The notes under the pieces were generated by a model. It saw only the letters and a list, made by a program, of their open reading frames with translations, did no database searches and was not told the DNA's origin. Positions 53,380-61,248 of a stretch of 64,000 bases of DNA are shown piece by piece. Position 1 is the stretch's first letter; each line of letters begins with the position of its first letter. Source of the stretch: Bacteroidota bacterium (GTDB lineage: Bacteria; Bacteroidota; Bacteroidia; Chitinophagales; Chitinophagaceae); assembly GCA_005882315.1 (NCBI GenBank), contig VBAR01000003.1, positions 665,931 through 729,930 on the forward strand, given 5' to 3'. Made by a program: the position numbers and the translations under genes.

Positions 53380-53896
53380 TGCAGGTAACATGCATTGACT
53401 GAACAATCTTTTTATCTTTCAGCAATTGCTTCACTTCATCTACAGACAATAATTCAACTTCTATTTCTTCATTGCCATCCAGTTCCTGTTTACTTGTAAG
53501 TTTGCCGCCCCTGGCCAGGAACATATGCATGAGGTTATTATTGGTGGAAGGATTAGCAGAGGTTGGGCCAAGATATTCAAATGAAGAGAATGTATAGCCT
53601 GTTTCTTCTTTCAGCTCTCTTGCAATTGCCTCTTCAAAATTTTTATCTGTATCATCAACACAACCGCCGGGAATTTCAATACAGGTTTCACCTAAGGCAT
53701 GACGATATTGCTTCACCATTATTATTCTTCCGTCATCCGTTACAGGCACTGCGGTAACCCAGGTAGGGAATTCATACACATAATAAGGATCGATGATCTT
53801 TCCTCCAGGTGTTTCGCATTTATCTTTTCTTACTTTAAACCACAGATCGCTGAAGAGATATTCGGATTTAAGAATTTTCCAGTTCAAGTCACTCAT
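53339..53896 (-). CDS. Nudix hydrolase, ADP-ribose pyrophosphatase type
   Basis: This 185-residue hydrolase has the extended Nudix region ETCIEIPGGCVDDTDKNFEE followed by ARELKEETGY, with the metal-binding glutamates REL-EE in place and one extra residue in the box. The N-terminal strands (LFSDLWFKVRKDKCETPGGK) and the length fit the ADP-ribose pyrophosphatase branch. It splits ADP-ribose or similar sugar nucleotides (family knowledge). The convergent folC overlap leaves no room for a terminator. Confidence 0.87.
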   Translation of the reverse strand: MSDLNWKILKSEYLFSDLWFKVRKDKCETPGGKIIDPYYVYEFPTWVTAVPVTDDGRIIMVKQYRHALGETCIEIPGGCVDDTDKNFEEAIARELKEETGYTFSSFEYLGPTSANPSTNNNLMHMFLARGGKLTSKQELDGNEEIEVELLSVDEVKQLLKDKKIVQSMHVTCIMYALEKMHELKY

Positions 53897-53910
53897 TAAG
53901 TATAGAATTG

Positions 53911-54945
53911 TTATTTAAAGTTCTCCCCATCGACATCCCGGATAAATTGTATCACACCGCTCATAAAAATCTGCTGATCGTCGTACATAGCAAGATGACT
54001 ACCGTTGGGGCAATAAAGATAACGTCCTTTCTGCACTAGTGTACTTTGTTCTTTCATTGCTTCAGGATCCATCGTGTCATGTTTAGCTCCGATCATCAGG
54101 GTAGGAATTTTTATCTCCTTCAGTCGGGCTTTCACATCCCAGTTAGCTAATCTTCCTGCAATACCAAATTCAGATGGGCCCTGCATCATTTTATAGATCT
54201 CATAATTCGTATGACTGAAAGAACGGGTTACCGGTTCAGGCCATTCTTTCAACCTGCATATATGTTCATTATAAAAATTAGGGGTCAATAATTCCATATA
54301 TCTCGGACTTGTAAATTCACCTTTTGCCTCGATCGCTTTAATTTCTTCCACCACTTTCGGATCCATTTGTTTTGCCAGCACTTCAGAATATTTTCCATAT
54401 TCGGGGCAGCTCGCCATCATATTGGCAACGATCAATGCTTTCATATTATCCTGGTATTTTAAAGCATAGCTCATACCCAAAATTCCTCCCCATGAATTAC
54501 CGAGTATATAAAAATTAGTTGCATCGGCGCCAATTGCTTTGCGTACCTGTTCTACTTCTTCTACAAAACGATCTGTTGTCCATAAACTGCTATCGGTTGG
54601 TTTATCCGACCGATAAGACCCTAACTGATCATATTCATAAAACTCGATCCCTTCTTTCGGAAAGAAACTTTCAAAACATTCCATATACTCACCTGTGGCG
54701 GCAGGACCGCCATGCAGCAATAGAACTTTAATACGTGGATTATTGCCAAATCGTTTTGTCCAAACTTTAAAATCTCCAACAGGGGTTTGTATCGGGATCA
54801 TTTTTATCCCGGCCATCTGAACGCCACTATCGCTATAATTGAAATAAGCGGATACCGGCTGGTTACCATCTTTGTTTGGCTTATTTGGTTGGTTACATGC
54901 AGAAACAATGGATAGTACAATTATTACTGGCAACAATTTTCTCAT
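53911..54945 (-). CDS. Proline iminopeptidase-like alpha/beta hydrolase lipoprotein
   Basis: This 344-residue lipoprotein has the signal MRKLLPVIIVLSIVSAC (C17) and an alpha/beta hydrolase fold: oxyanion-hole HGGPAATGEY (78-87), nucleophile S151 in GNSWGG and the likely catalytic His in CPNGSHLAMY. The sequence type is the proline iminopeptidase group, which removes N-terminal proline from peptides. I start at the ATG at 54945; the longer frame to 55032 would hide the lipoprotein signal. It is divergent from the amidase operon, and both may act on peptides. Confidence 0.87.
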   Translation of the reverse strand: MRKLLPVIIVLSIVSACNQPNKPNKDGNQPVSAYFNYSDSGVQMAGIKMIPIQTPVGDFKVWTKRFGNNPRIKVLLLHGGPAATGEYMECFESFFPKEGIEFYEYDQLGSYRSDKPTDSSLWTTDRFVEEVEQVRKAIGADATNFYILGNSWGGILGMSYALKYQDNMKALIVANMMASCPEYGKYSEVLAKQMDPKVVEEIKAIEAKGEFTSPRYMELLTPNFYNEHICRLKEWPEPVTRSFSHTNYEIYKMMQGPSEFGIAGRLANWDVKARLKEIKIPTLMIGAKHDTMDPEAMKEQSTLVQKGRYLYCPNGSHLAMYDDQQIFMSGVIQFIRDVDGENFK

Positions 54946-54992
54946 AGCAATTATTTTACCCGAAAAGGTAATGAAATAATTCATATAGAATT

Positions 54993-55091
54993 TCAGGCCA
55001 CAGAGAACCACGAAGTGTAAAAAGAGTTGCACGGAGTTAAGGCAGCAATTCTCTGTGAAACTCCATTCCCTCTGGGGTTCTCTGTGGCCAA
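54993..55091. repeat. CCACAGAGA-type hairpin repeat, copy 2
   Basis: The arms GGCCACAGAGAACC (54996-55009) and GGTTCTCTGTGGCC (55076-55089) are perfect 14-base inverse complements about 66 bases apart. A diverged copy lies at 45545-45636. It sits between divergent genes. Confidence 0.8.
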
Positions 55092-55108
55092 TTACTTCAA
55101 ACAGCAGG

Positions 55109-55138
55109 TTTGTAACTGAAAATTTGAGCTTAACTTGT
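55109..55138 (+). promoter_or_regulatory. Candidate promoter of the amidase operon
   Basis: TTTG (55109-55112), an 18-base spacer and TAACTTGT (55131-55138, one mismatch to TAnnTTTG), 19 bases before the ATG at 55158. Confidence 0.5.
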
Positions 55139-55157
55139 CATTCTCAAAAATTATAAT

Positions 55158-56807
55158 ATGAGAATTTATATTACTGCTTTCCTGTTATTGTTTTTTGTTA
55201 CTGTAAAAGCACAAACAAAGCAAGACACAATAAAATTATTACGCAGCACAGCAATGCTGTATGATCTTGAATATTCAGACTCAGAGGCCGATTCAATGAT
55301 CGGCAATATCCGTAACAACCTGCAACTGTACCAAGGCATGCATAAAACTTTACCGACAAACGACATCCCCTACCCTTTTGCATTCAGCCCTATACCTTTT
55401 GGAAATGAAATAAAAAGAACAGCTCAAAAAGTTGAGCTTTCGATCCGCTATGGTGTGCAGGTTCCGAAAAACAAACCCGATCTCGCATTTTATTCTATTC
55501 CTGAATTAGCAGGATTGATCAAAGAGAAAAAAATAACATCACTCGAGTTGACAAAGTTTTTTATTGAACGTTTAAAAAAATGGGGTGATACATTGCAATG
55601 CGTTATCACATTAACTGAAGATACAGCAATAGCGCAGGCGATGCGTGCCGATGCTGAAATGAAAGCAGGAAAATATCGTGGCTTGTTGCATGGCATACCT
55701 TATGGGTTAAAAGATCTGTTTGCTGTGAGAGGATATAAAACTACCTGGGGCAGTACACCCTATAAAGACCAGTATGTGGATGAAGATGCATACGTGTATA
55801 AAAAATTAAGAGATGCCGGTGCCGTATTATGTGCAAAGCTTTCGATGGGTGCATTAGCACAAAACAATAAATGGTTTGGTGGTGAAACAAAAAATCCATG
55901 GAACCTGAATGAAGGTTCAAGCGGTTCATCTGCCGGGTCTGCATCTGCAACTGCAGCCGGTTTGTTACCGTTTGCAATCGGAACAGAAACGTTGGGCTCA
56001 ATCGTTTCTCCTTCCACAAGATGCGGGGTAACAGGTTTGCGACCAACATTTGGATCGATCAGCCGCAGCGGGGCAATGGTGCTTTGCTGGAGCCTCGATA
56101 AAGCAGGGCCTATTTGTCGCAGTGCTGAAGATGCCGCTATCGTTTTTAATTATATTAAAGGAACGGATGGTAAAGACCCCGGTGCAGTTGACAAACCTTT
56201 TAACTATAATGGTGTGGCTGATTTTACAAAACTTAGAGTTGCTTATGCTGAAAATTATTTTAAAAGATTGCCTGCAGATGCAGCTCCTCAGAAAGTACTG
56301 GATGTTTATCGTTCGATCGGTGCAAACCTGACCCCTGTTGAATTCCCGGATTCAGTTTTATATCCTGTAAATTTTATCAGCATCATTCTCGGTGCAGAAA
56401 GTGCAGCAGCATTTGATGAACTTACAAGAACAAATCGTGATGACCTGGTGGAAAGACAGGATCGTTTTTTCTGGCCTAATGGTTTTCGCAGCGGACAAAT
56501 GATACCGGCCGTTGAGTATATTAATGCCAACCGCTACCGCTACCAGCTTTGTAAAGCATTTAATGAATTCATGAAAAATTATGATGTGGTGATCATTCCT
56601 ACATTCTCAGGAAGACAACTGGCATTGACCAATCTTACCGGTCATCCGGTTGTTGTGATGCCGGTCGGGTTTAACCAAACCGGTTCTCCGCAAAGTATAA
56701 CATTGATTGGAAATTTATATGATGAAGCCACTATCTTAGCCGCTGCGAAAGCATACCAGGATAAAACAGATTTTAATAAACAACATCCGGAGAAATTTAA
56801 AAACTAA
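55158..56807 (+). CDS. Exported amidase (amidase signature family)
   Basis: This 549-residue enzyme hydrolyses amide bonds. The signal peptide is MRIYITAFLLLFFVTVKAQ. The Ser-cisSer-Lys triad is visible: K185 in IPYGLKDLFAV, S258 in GSSGSSAGSA and S281 in GTETLGSIVSPS. The family covers peptide amidases, acyl amidases and GatA-like proteins; the export signal rules out a GatA role. Two further genes follow in the same direction (28- and 11-base gaps), giving an operon for breaking down amides in the periplasm. Confidence 0.9.
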   Translation: MRIYITAFLLLFFVTVKAQTKQDTIKLLRSTAMLYDLEYSDSEADSMIGNIRNNLQLYQGMHKTLPTNDIPYPFAFSPIPFGNEIKRTAQKVELSIRYGVQVPKNKPDLAFYSIPELAGLIKEKKITSLELTKFFIERLKKWGDTLQCVITLTEDTAIAQAMRADAEMKAGKYRGLLHGIPYGLKDLFAVRGYKTTWGSTPYKDQYVDEDAYVYKKLRDAGAVLCAKLSMGALAQNNKWFGGETKNPWNLNEGSSGSSAGSASATAAGLLPFAIGTETLGSIVSPSTRCGVTGLRPTFGSISRSGAMVLCWSLDKAGPICRSAEDAAIVFNYIKGTDGKDPGAVDKPFNYNGVADFTKLRVAYAENYFKRLPADAAPQKVLDVYRSIGANLTPVEFPDSVLYPVNFISIILGAESAAAFDELTRTNRDDLVERQDRFFWPNGFRSGQMIPAVEYINANRYRYQLCKAFNEFMKNYDVVIIPTFSGRQLALTNLTGHPVVVMPVGFNQTGSPQSITLIGNLYDEATILAAAKAYQDKTDFNKQHPEKFKN

Positions 56808-56835
56808 AAAACCACAACTAATAGGTTTTAAAAAG

Positions 56836-58476
56836 ATGATTATGAAAAAATTATTTACGGCGGCAATATTATTTGTTACACTTATTTCATGTTCTCAAAA
56901 AGAAAAAGCCGACTTGCTTGTATTCAATGCAACTATTTATATCGTTGATTCTGCTTTTTCCACAGCAGAAGCAATGGTGGTGAGTGCGGGTAAAATAATT
57001 GCTACTGGTAAAAAAGATGAACTGGAAAAATCGTATGATGCAAAGGAACAATTAGATGCACAAGGAAAATTCATCTATCCGGGTTTTATTGATGCACATG
57101 CCCACTTTATGGGTTATGCTGAATCACTCACAAGAGCTAACCTTGTTGGCACTACCAGTTGGGAGGATGCGTTGGAAAAATTAAAAACATTTGCAGCAGA
57201 TAATAAAGAAGGCTGGCTTGTTGGCCGCGGCTGGGATCAGAATGACTGGGCAATGAAAGAATTTCCAACTAATGATAAACTGAATGAACTATTTCCTGAC
57301 CGGGCTGTATTGCTCGTGAGAATAGATGGACATGCTGCCATTGCAAACATAAAAGCATTGGAAGAAGCAGGTGTAAAACCCGGCGATAAAATGACTGGTG
57401 GTGAAGTGGAAGTAAAAAATGGAAAGCTAACCGGTATTTTAATTGATAATGCTATTGATGTAGTGTCAGCCAAAATAAGCCGCAACTCAGAGGCGCAGAT
57501 ACTAAAAGCTGTTAAACAAGCCGAAGAAAACTGTTTTGCAGTTGGACTCACAACAATTGATGATTGCGGTTTAAGTGCTGCATCTGTAGAGAAAATAAAA
57601 ACCCAGCAAAGCAAGGGTGAACTGAAAATGCGTTTGTATGTAATGCTGAGTGATGAACCATCCAATTATGATTACCTGGAAAAAAGCGGCGCTATAAAAA
57701 CTGACCGGCTAAATGTAAGAAGCTTTAAAGTGTATGGCGATGGTGCACTCGGTTCAAGAGGTGCATGTTTATTGGAACCATACAGCGATAAACCTAAGCA
57801 TTATGGATTTTTATTAAGTAATCCAGAACATTTTGATTCGGTGGCAAACCGCATTTACAATAAAGGTTTTCAAATGTGTACACATGCTATTGGCGATAGT
57901 GGCAACCGTACTATTTTAAATATTTATGCTAAATATCTGAAAGGAAAAAATGATCTGCGCTGGCGGATTGAACATTCACAGGTAGTAAATAAAAATGATT
58001 TTAATTTGTTTGGAGCTAACTCTATCATTCCTTCTGTACAACCAACACATGCTACCAGCGATATGTACTGGGCCGGTGACAGGTTGGGTAGTGAAAGAGT
58101 AAAAGGAGCTTATGCATTTAAAGACCTGATGAAACAAAATGGATGGATACCACTCGGAACAGATTTTCCTGTTGAAGATATTTCCACTTTTAAAACTTTT
58201 TATGCAGCTGTGATACGCAAGGATGCAAAGGGCTGGCCGGAGAATGGTTACCAAATTGAAAATGCACTGAGCCGTGAAGAAACACTGCGTGGCATGACCA
58301 TCTGGGCAGCCAAATCAAATTTTGAAGAGCATGAAAAAGGTTCTCTTGAAAAAGGAAAGTTTGCAGACTTTATAATATTGGATAAAGACCTGATGAAGGC
58401 CAATGAAAAAGAATTATTGGAAATAAAAGTGGTGAAGACTTTTTTAGGTGGCGAGAAGGTCTATGAAAAAAATTAA
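56836..58476 (+). CDS. Amidohydrolase-family lipoprotein (YtcJ-like)
   Basis: This 546-residue protein has a lipoprotein signal (MKKLFTAAILFVTLISC) and the amidohydrolase TIM-barrel fold: metal-binding HAHFMGYAE (IDAHAHF), ICTHAIGDS-like CTHAIGDSGN, RIEHSQVV and the C-terminal LGTDFPVED. This set matches the YtcJ/amidohydrolase-3 group. The first ATG at 56836 and the second at 56842 are both possible starts. The substrate is unknown; it lies between the amidase and the barrel gene. Confidence 0.88.
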   Translation: MIMKKLFTAAILFVTLISCSQKEKADLLVFNATIYIVDSAFSTAEAMVVSAGKIIATGKKDELEKSYDAKEQLDAQGKFIYPGFIDAHAHFMGYAESLTRANLVGTTSWEDALEKLKTFAADNKEGWLVGRGWDQNDWAMKEFPTNDKLNELFPDRAVLLVRIDGHAAIANIKALEEAGVKPGDKMTGGEVEVKNGKLTGILIDNAIDVVSAKISRNSEAQILKAVKQAEENCFAVGLTTIDDCGLSAASVEKIKTQQSKGELKMRLYVMLSDEPSNYDYLEKSGAIKTDRLNVRSFKVYGDGALGSRGACLLEPYSDKPKHYGFLLSNPEHFDSVANRIYNKGFQMCTHAIGDSGNRTILNIYAKYLKGKNDLRWRIEHSQVVNKNDFNLFGANSIIPSVQPTHATSDMYWAGDRLGSERVKGAYAFKDLMKQNGWIPLGTDFPVEDISTFKTFYAAVIRKDAKGWPENGYQIENALSREETLRGMTIWAAKSNFEEHEKGSLEKGKFADFIILDKDLMKANEKELLEIKVVKTFLGGEKVYEKN

Positions 58477-58487
58477 ACCTATTCAGC

Positions 58488-59645
58488 ATGATCGTTGGCA
58501 TAAAAAATAGCTTGCTATTTTTTATTACGTTATTTGGATGCTCATTCACATTTGCCCAAAAGAAGCATGTCTCGCTAAAAGATTCTTTGGACAAGAAATT
58601 TGATATGAGTGATTATCTTATCGATGCAAATGGTTTTATCCCAATTCCTTTGATCATTACAGAGCCGGCTGTCGGCGGATTCGGCGGGGCAATGATCCCG
58701 GTGTTTATAAACAAAAATCATCCTTACCAGGATTCAATAAAAGGACAACTGGTAACAACTCATGTAGCTCCGGATATAACTGGCGGCCTTGCATTATATA
58801 CTGTTAACAACACATGGGCCCTCGCTGCTTTTCGTTCTGGTATTCTTATCAAGAGCAGGATCAAATATGTGATTGGCGGTGCCTATGCTAATATAAATGT
58901 GTCATTTTATAAAACTCTTTCTCAATTGGGTGAAAAAGAGTTGAAGTTTAATTTAAAAACTATGCCTCTTTTGCTGCAGGCAACTAAAAGAATTGGTTTT
59001 TCTCATTGGTATGCAGGGCTAAAATATCTTTTTGTTAAGGTTGATGCCAGTTATAAAGGAGATACGATTCTTAACTCAGTAGCAAAGTCATTGGAACTTG
59101 ATCGGGTCGTAAGTCAATTGGGAGGGATCGTAGAATTGGATAGCAGGGATAATATTTTTACTCCTGACAAAGGAATAAAACTTCATACTGATGCTGTCAT
59201 TTCCGACAATTTTCTTGGAAGTGATTATGATTTTTGGAAACTGAACATGTACATGTATGCGTATACACCCGTTTCAAAAAAAATAGTAGCAGGGCTCCGG
59301 ATTGACGGACAACAGGTTCTTAATGACGCTCCGTTTTATATGCTTCCCTATATTACTATGCGTGGAATACCCGCATTACGTTACCAGGGCAATACAGCTC
59401 TTCTTTCAGAGATCGAAATGCGTTGGGATATTAAACCCCGCTGGAGTCTTATGGGGTTTTCCGGGGCAGGAAAAGCATTTAATGATTGGAATAAATTTGA
59501 TGCTGCTGATTGGGTATGGAGTTATGGAACCGGTTTTCGTTATTTGATAGCAAGAAAATTCAAATTGAGAGCAGGGATCGATGTAGCTCATGGTCCGGGT
59601 ACATGGGCTTACTATATTGTATTTGGAAGTAATTGGGTCAAATAA
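58488..59645 (+). CDS. Omp85/BamA-type outer membrane barrel without POTRA
   Basis: This 385-residue protein has a signal peptide (about 1-23, ending SFTFAQ) and a C-terminal Omp85-type 16-strand barrel: the RGIPALRYQG segment corresponds to the conserved L6 VRGF/Y motif. POTRA domains are absent, so it is not an assembly factor of the BamA type. Such short barrels are frequent in Bacteroidota and may act as pores or enzyme partners. A symmetric terminator follows. It ends the amidase operon. Confidence 0.83.
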   Translation: MIVGIKNSLLFFITLFGCSFTFAQKKHVSLKDSLDKKFDMSDYLIDANGFIPIPLIITEPAVGGFGGAMIPVFINKNHPYQDSIKGQLVTTHVAPDITGGLALYTVNNTWALAAFRSGILIKSRIKYVIGGAYANINVSFYKTLSQLGEKELKFNLKTMPLLLQATKRIGFSHWYAGLKYLFVKVDASYKGDTILNSVAKSLELDRVVSQLGGIVELDSRDNIFTPDKGIKLHTDAVISDNFLGSDYDFWKLNMYMYAYTPVSKKIVAGLRIDGQQVLNDAPFYMLPYITMRGIPALRYQGNTALLSEIEMRWDIKPRWSLMGFSGAGKAFNDWNKFDAADWVWSYGTGFRYLIARKFKLRAGIDVAHGPGTWAYYIVFGSNWVK

Positions 59646-59662
59646 ATACAGACACCAAGAAT

Positions 59663-59696
59663 AAAAAAAGCAATCTTTAAAAGATTGCTTTTTTTT
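59663..59696. terminator. Symmetric (bidirectional) terminator
   Basis: The perfect stem AAAAAAAGCAATCTT/AAGATTGCTTTTTTT has an A run on the left and a T run on the right, so it can stop transcripts in both directions. It ends the plus-strand amidase operon; the minus-strand deaminase message, which stops at 59887, would also end here. Confidence 0.88.
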
Positions 59697-59886
59697 GTGT
59701 GCCCGAGACTGGAATCTTAAGCCCTTGATTTTGTGGATAAAATTATATCTGAGTGCCATTTTTTCGCCTGAAATAATTTCATGACCTGACAGTTTGAGGG
59801 TCGCTTACAATGAAAGCAATGCAATTGACATTTGTCCCACATTAATTGGTCGCCTAGCCACCCGTTGATAGAAGGCGCAAAGTTCA

Positions 59887-61248
59887 TTATTGGTCTTTCT
59901 CATCTTTTCCGTCAATATCCATTTCGTCGTAAAAATCATCATCTGAACGCTCATCATTATTCCAGGCACCTTCAGAGCTTTTGTACGTTGTTTCAAATAG
60001 CAACCTGACAATCGGAATCAATAGCTTCTTGTCACTTGCCGTGCTAACAAGTTGAAGCAATGATTGCGTCCATGCCCTGCCTTGTTCAGGAGTAAAGTTT
60101 AATTCGCAGACATGATCGGAGTGATCATCTTTTTTTTGTTTTTCGGAAAAATATTGCAGGGTACCCTTGCAACCAGAGCAAGGACGGCGTGTGCCTATAA
60201 TGTCTATCGTACAATCATCAAGTACGCGAGGGTTTTCCTCCTGCATAAACTCCAGCATTTTTATAAACTTCATCTCAGCGTGAAGGTTATTTTGGCCATG
60301 TACAATAAAAAAGGAGTTGCTTTTATTCTCGATAATATTCTTCAACGGATCACTCAAAAGTTCTTTTGTAGGTTTTCTGACCAGATCAAGTATCATTTTA
60401 TTGTCATCCTGCATTGCATTCAAAATGTCATGAAGAAAATCACGTCCCTCGGTAAATTCGTCGTCGTCTTCAGGATAAAAATAAATCTCGGCCAATCGCT
60501 GCTGGAATCTTTTTATTCGGTCTTCCACAACACTGTTAGGGGCCAAACTTGAAAAGTCCTGTGTGAGTTCCTGAAGGATCTCATCCGGGGAGAGATCAAA
60601 AGTCGATTCAATATTATTAAGTGAGCGTCTGCTATTGCTAGCAATGAAAAATTTTTCTTCCCCATTCTTATTTCGGAGACGCATTAGCTGAAACTCTACA
60701 GGCAGTTTATTTTTCTGATCATTTGTTCCGGACAAATAATAAAAGTTAGTAATGAGATGACGCATTGATTGTATATCCCTTCGTCCTGAGAAATCTGTTG
60801 GTTCGGTTGTCTTAACAGTTGCTGCATATCCTCCTCGTTCATCTCCGGTTATTTTTCCGGCTTTTTTAAGATCTCTCAGGATTTTATCCATCGCAAGCAT
60901 ATTCTTCGCTTCGGTTATGCGTAGGATATCTGCATCATCCAATCTTTCAAGTCCGGGCTCTTTTATTTTCAGCTGATCATTGGCCTGGGTATCATCGATC
61001 CGGGGTCTTTTAGTCGAGGTACTTTTATCGTCTGCATCTTCCTGATCTCGTTTTCTTTTCTCTCCCTGCTTTTCTTTTCCTTTTTCGTCTTTTTTCTTTT
61101 TGGCCTCATAGGATGTTTTAATGTCGTCATCTTTCGCAGTTTTTGGCGCAGTAGTGTTCTTGGTTTTAGCGTCAATGATCGTCTGTCCCTGGGCATGGAA
61201 ACAGAGCATAACGATCACACACAAAAATGCTATTATCGTAAATTTCAT
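59887..61248 (-). CDS. Secreted deaminase-superfamily protein (probable toxin)
   Basis: This 453-residue protein has a signal peptide (MKFTIIAFLCVIVMLCFHAQ, cleaved near 22). Next comes a lysine- and aspartate-rich stretch (about 38-85) with two basic clusters, KRKR at 64-67 and KRPR at 80-83. A helical region (100-300) precedes a deaminase core: HAE at 323-325 (zinc-binding His, catalytic Glu) and PCSGC at 356-360 (two zinc cysteines). The last 25 residues are strongly acidic. The core is that of zinc nucleotide/nucleic-acid deaminases, as in polymorphic toxins. The start overlaps the stop of the MACPF gene by 4 bases (ATGA), so both are made together. A housekeeping cytidine deaminase is unlikely: length and export signal do not fit. 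Confidence 0.8.
   Translation of the reverse strand: MKFTIIAFLCVIVMLCFHAQGQTIIDAKTKNTTAPKTAKDDDIKTSYEAKKKKDEKGKEKQGEKRKRDQEDADDKSTSTKRPRIDDTQANDQLKIKEPGLERLDDADILRITEAKNMLAMDKILRDLKKAGKITGDERGGYAATVKTTEPTDFSGRRDIQSMRHLITNFYYLSGTNDQKNKLPVEFQLMRLRNKNGEEKFFIASNSRRSLNNIESTFDLSPDEILQELTQDFSSLAPNSVVEDRIKRFQQRLAEIYFYPEDDDEFTEGRDFLHDILNAMQDDNKMILDLVRKPTKELLSDPLKNIIENKSNSFFIVHGQNNLHAEMKFIKMLEFMQEENPRVLDDCTIDIIGTRRPCSGCKGTLQYFSEKQKKDDHSDHVCELNFTPEQGRAWTQSLLQLVSTASDKKLLIPIVRLLFETTYKSSEGAWNNDERSDDDFYDEMDIDGKDEKDQ

Noticed and set aside
60112-60552. Plus-strand frame of 146 codons across the deaminase gene as an immunity gene
   Set aside because: It lies entirely antisense to the conserved deaminase core, its product looks like a shadow translation, and no promoter or other support is seen.
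59887-61248. Housekeeping cytidine or tRNA deaminase
   Set aside because: Those are about 130-180 residues without export signals; this is 453 residues with a signal peptide and charged ends.
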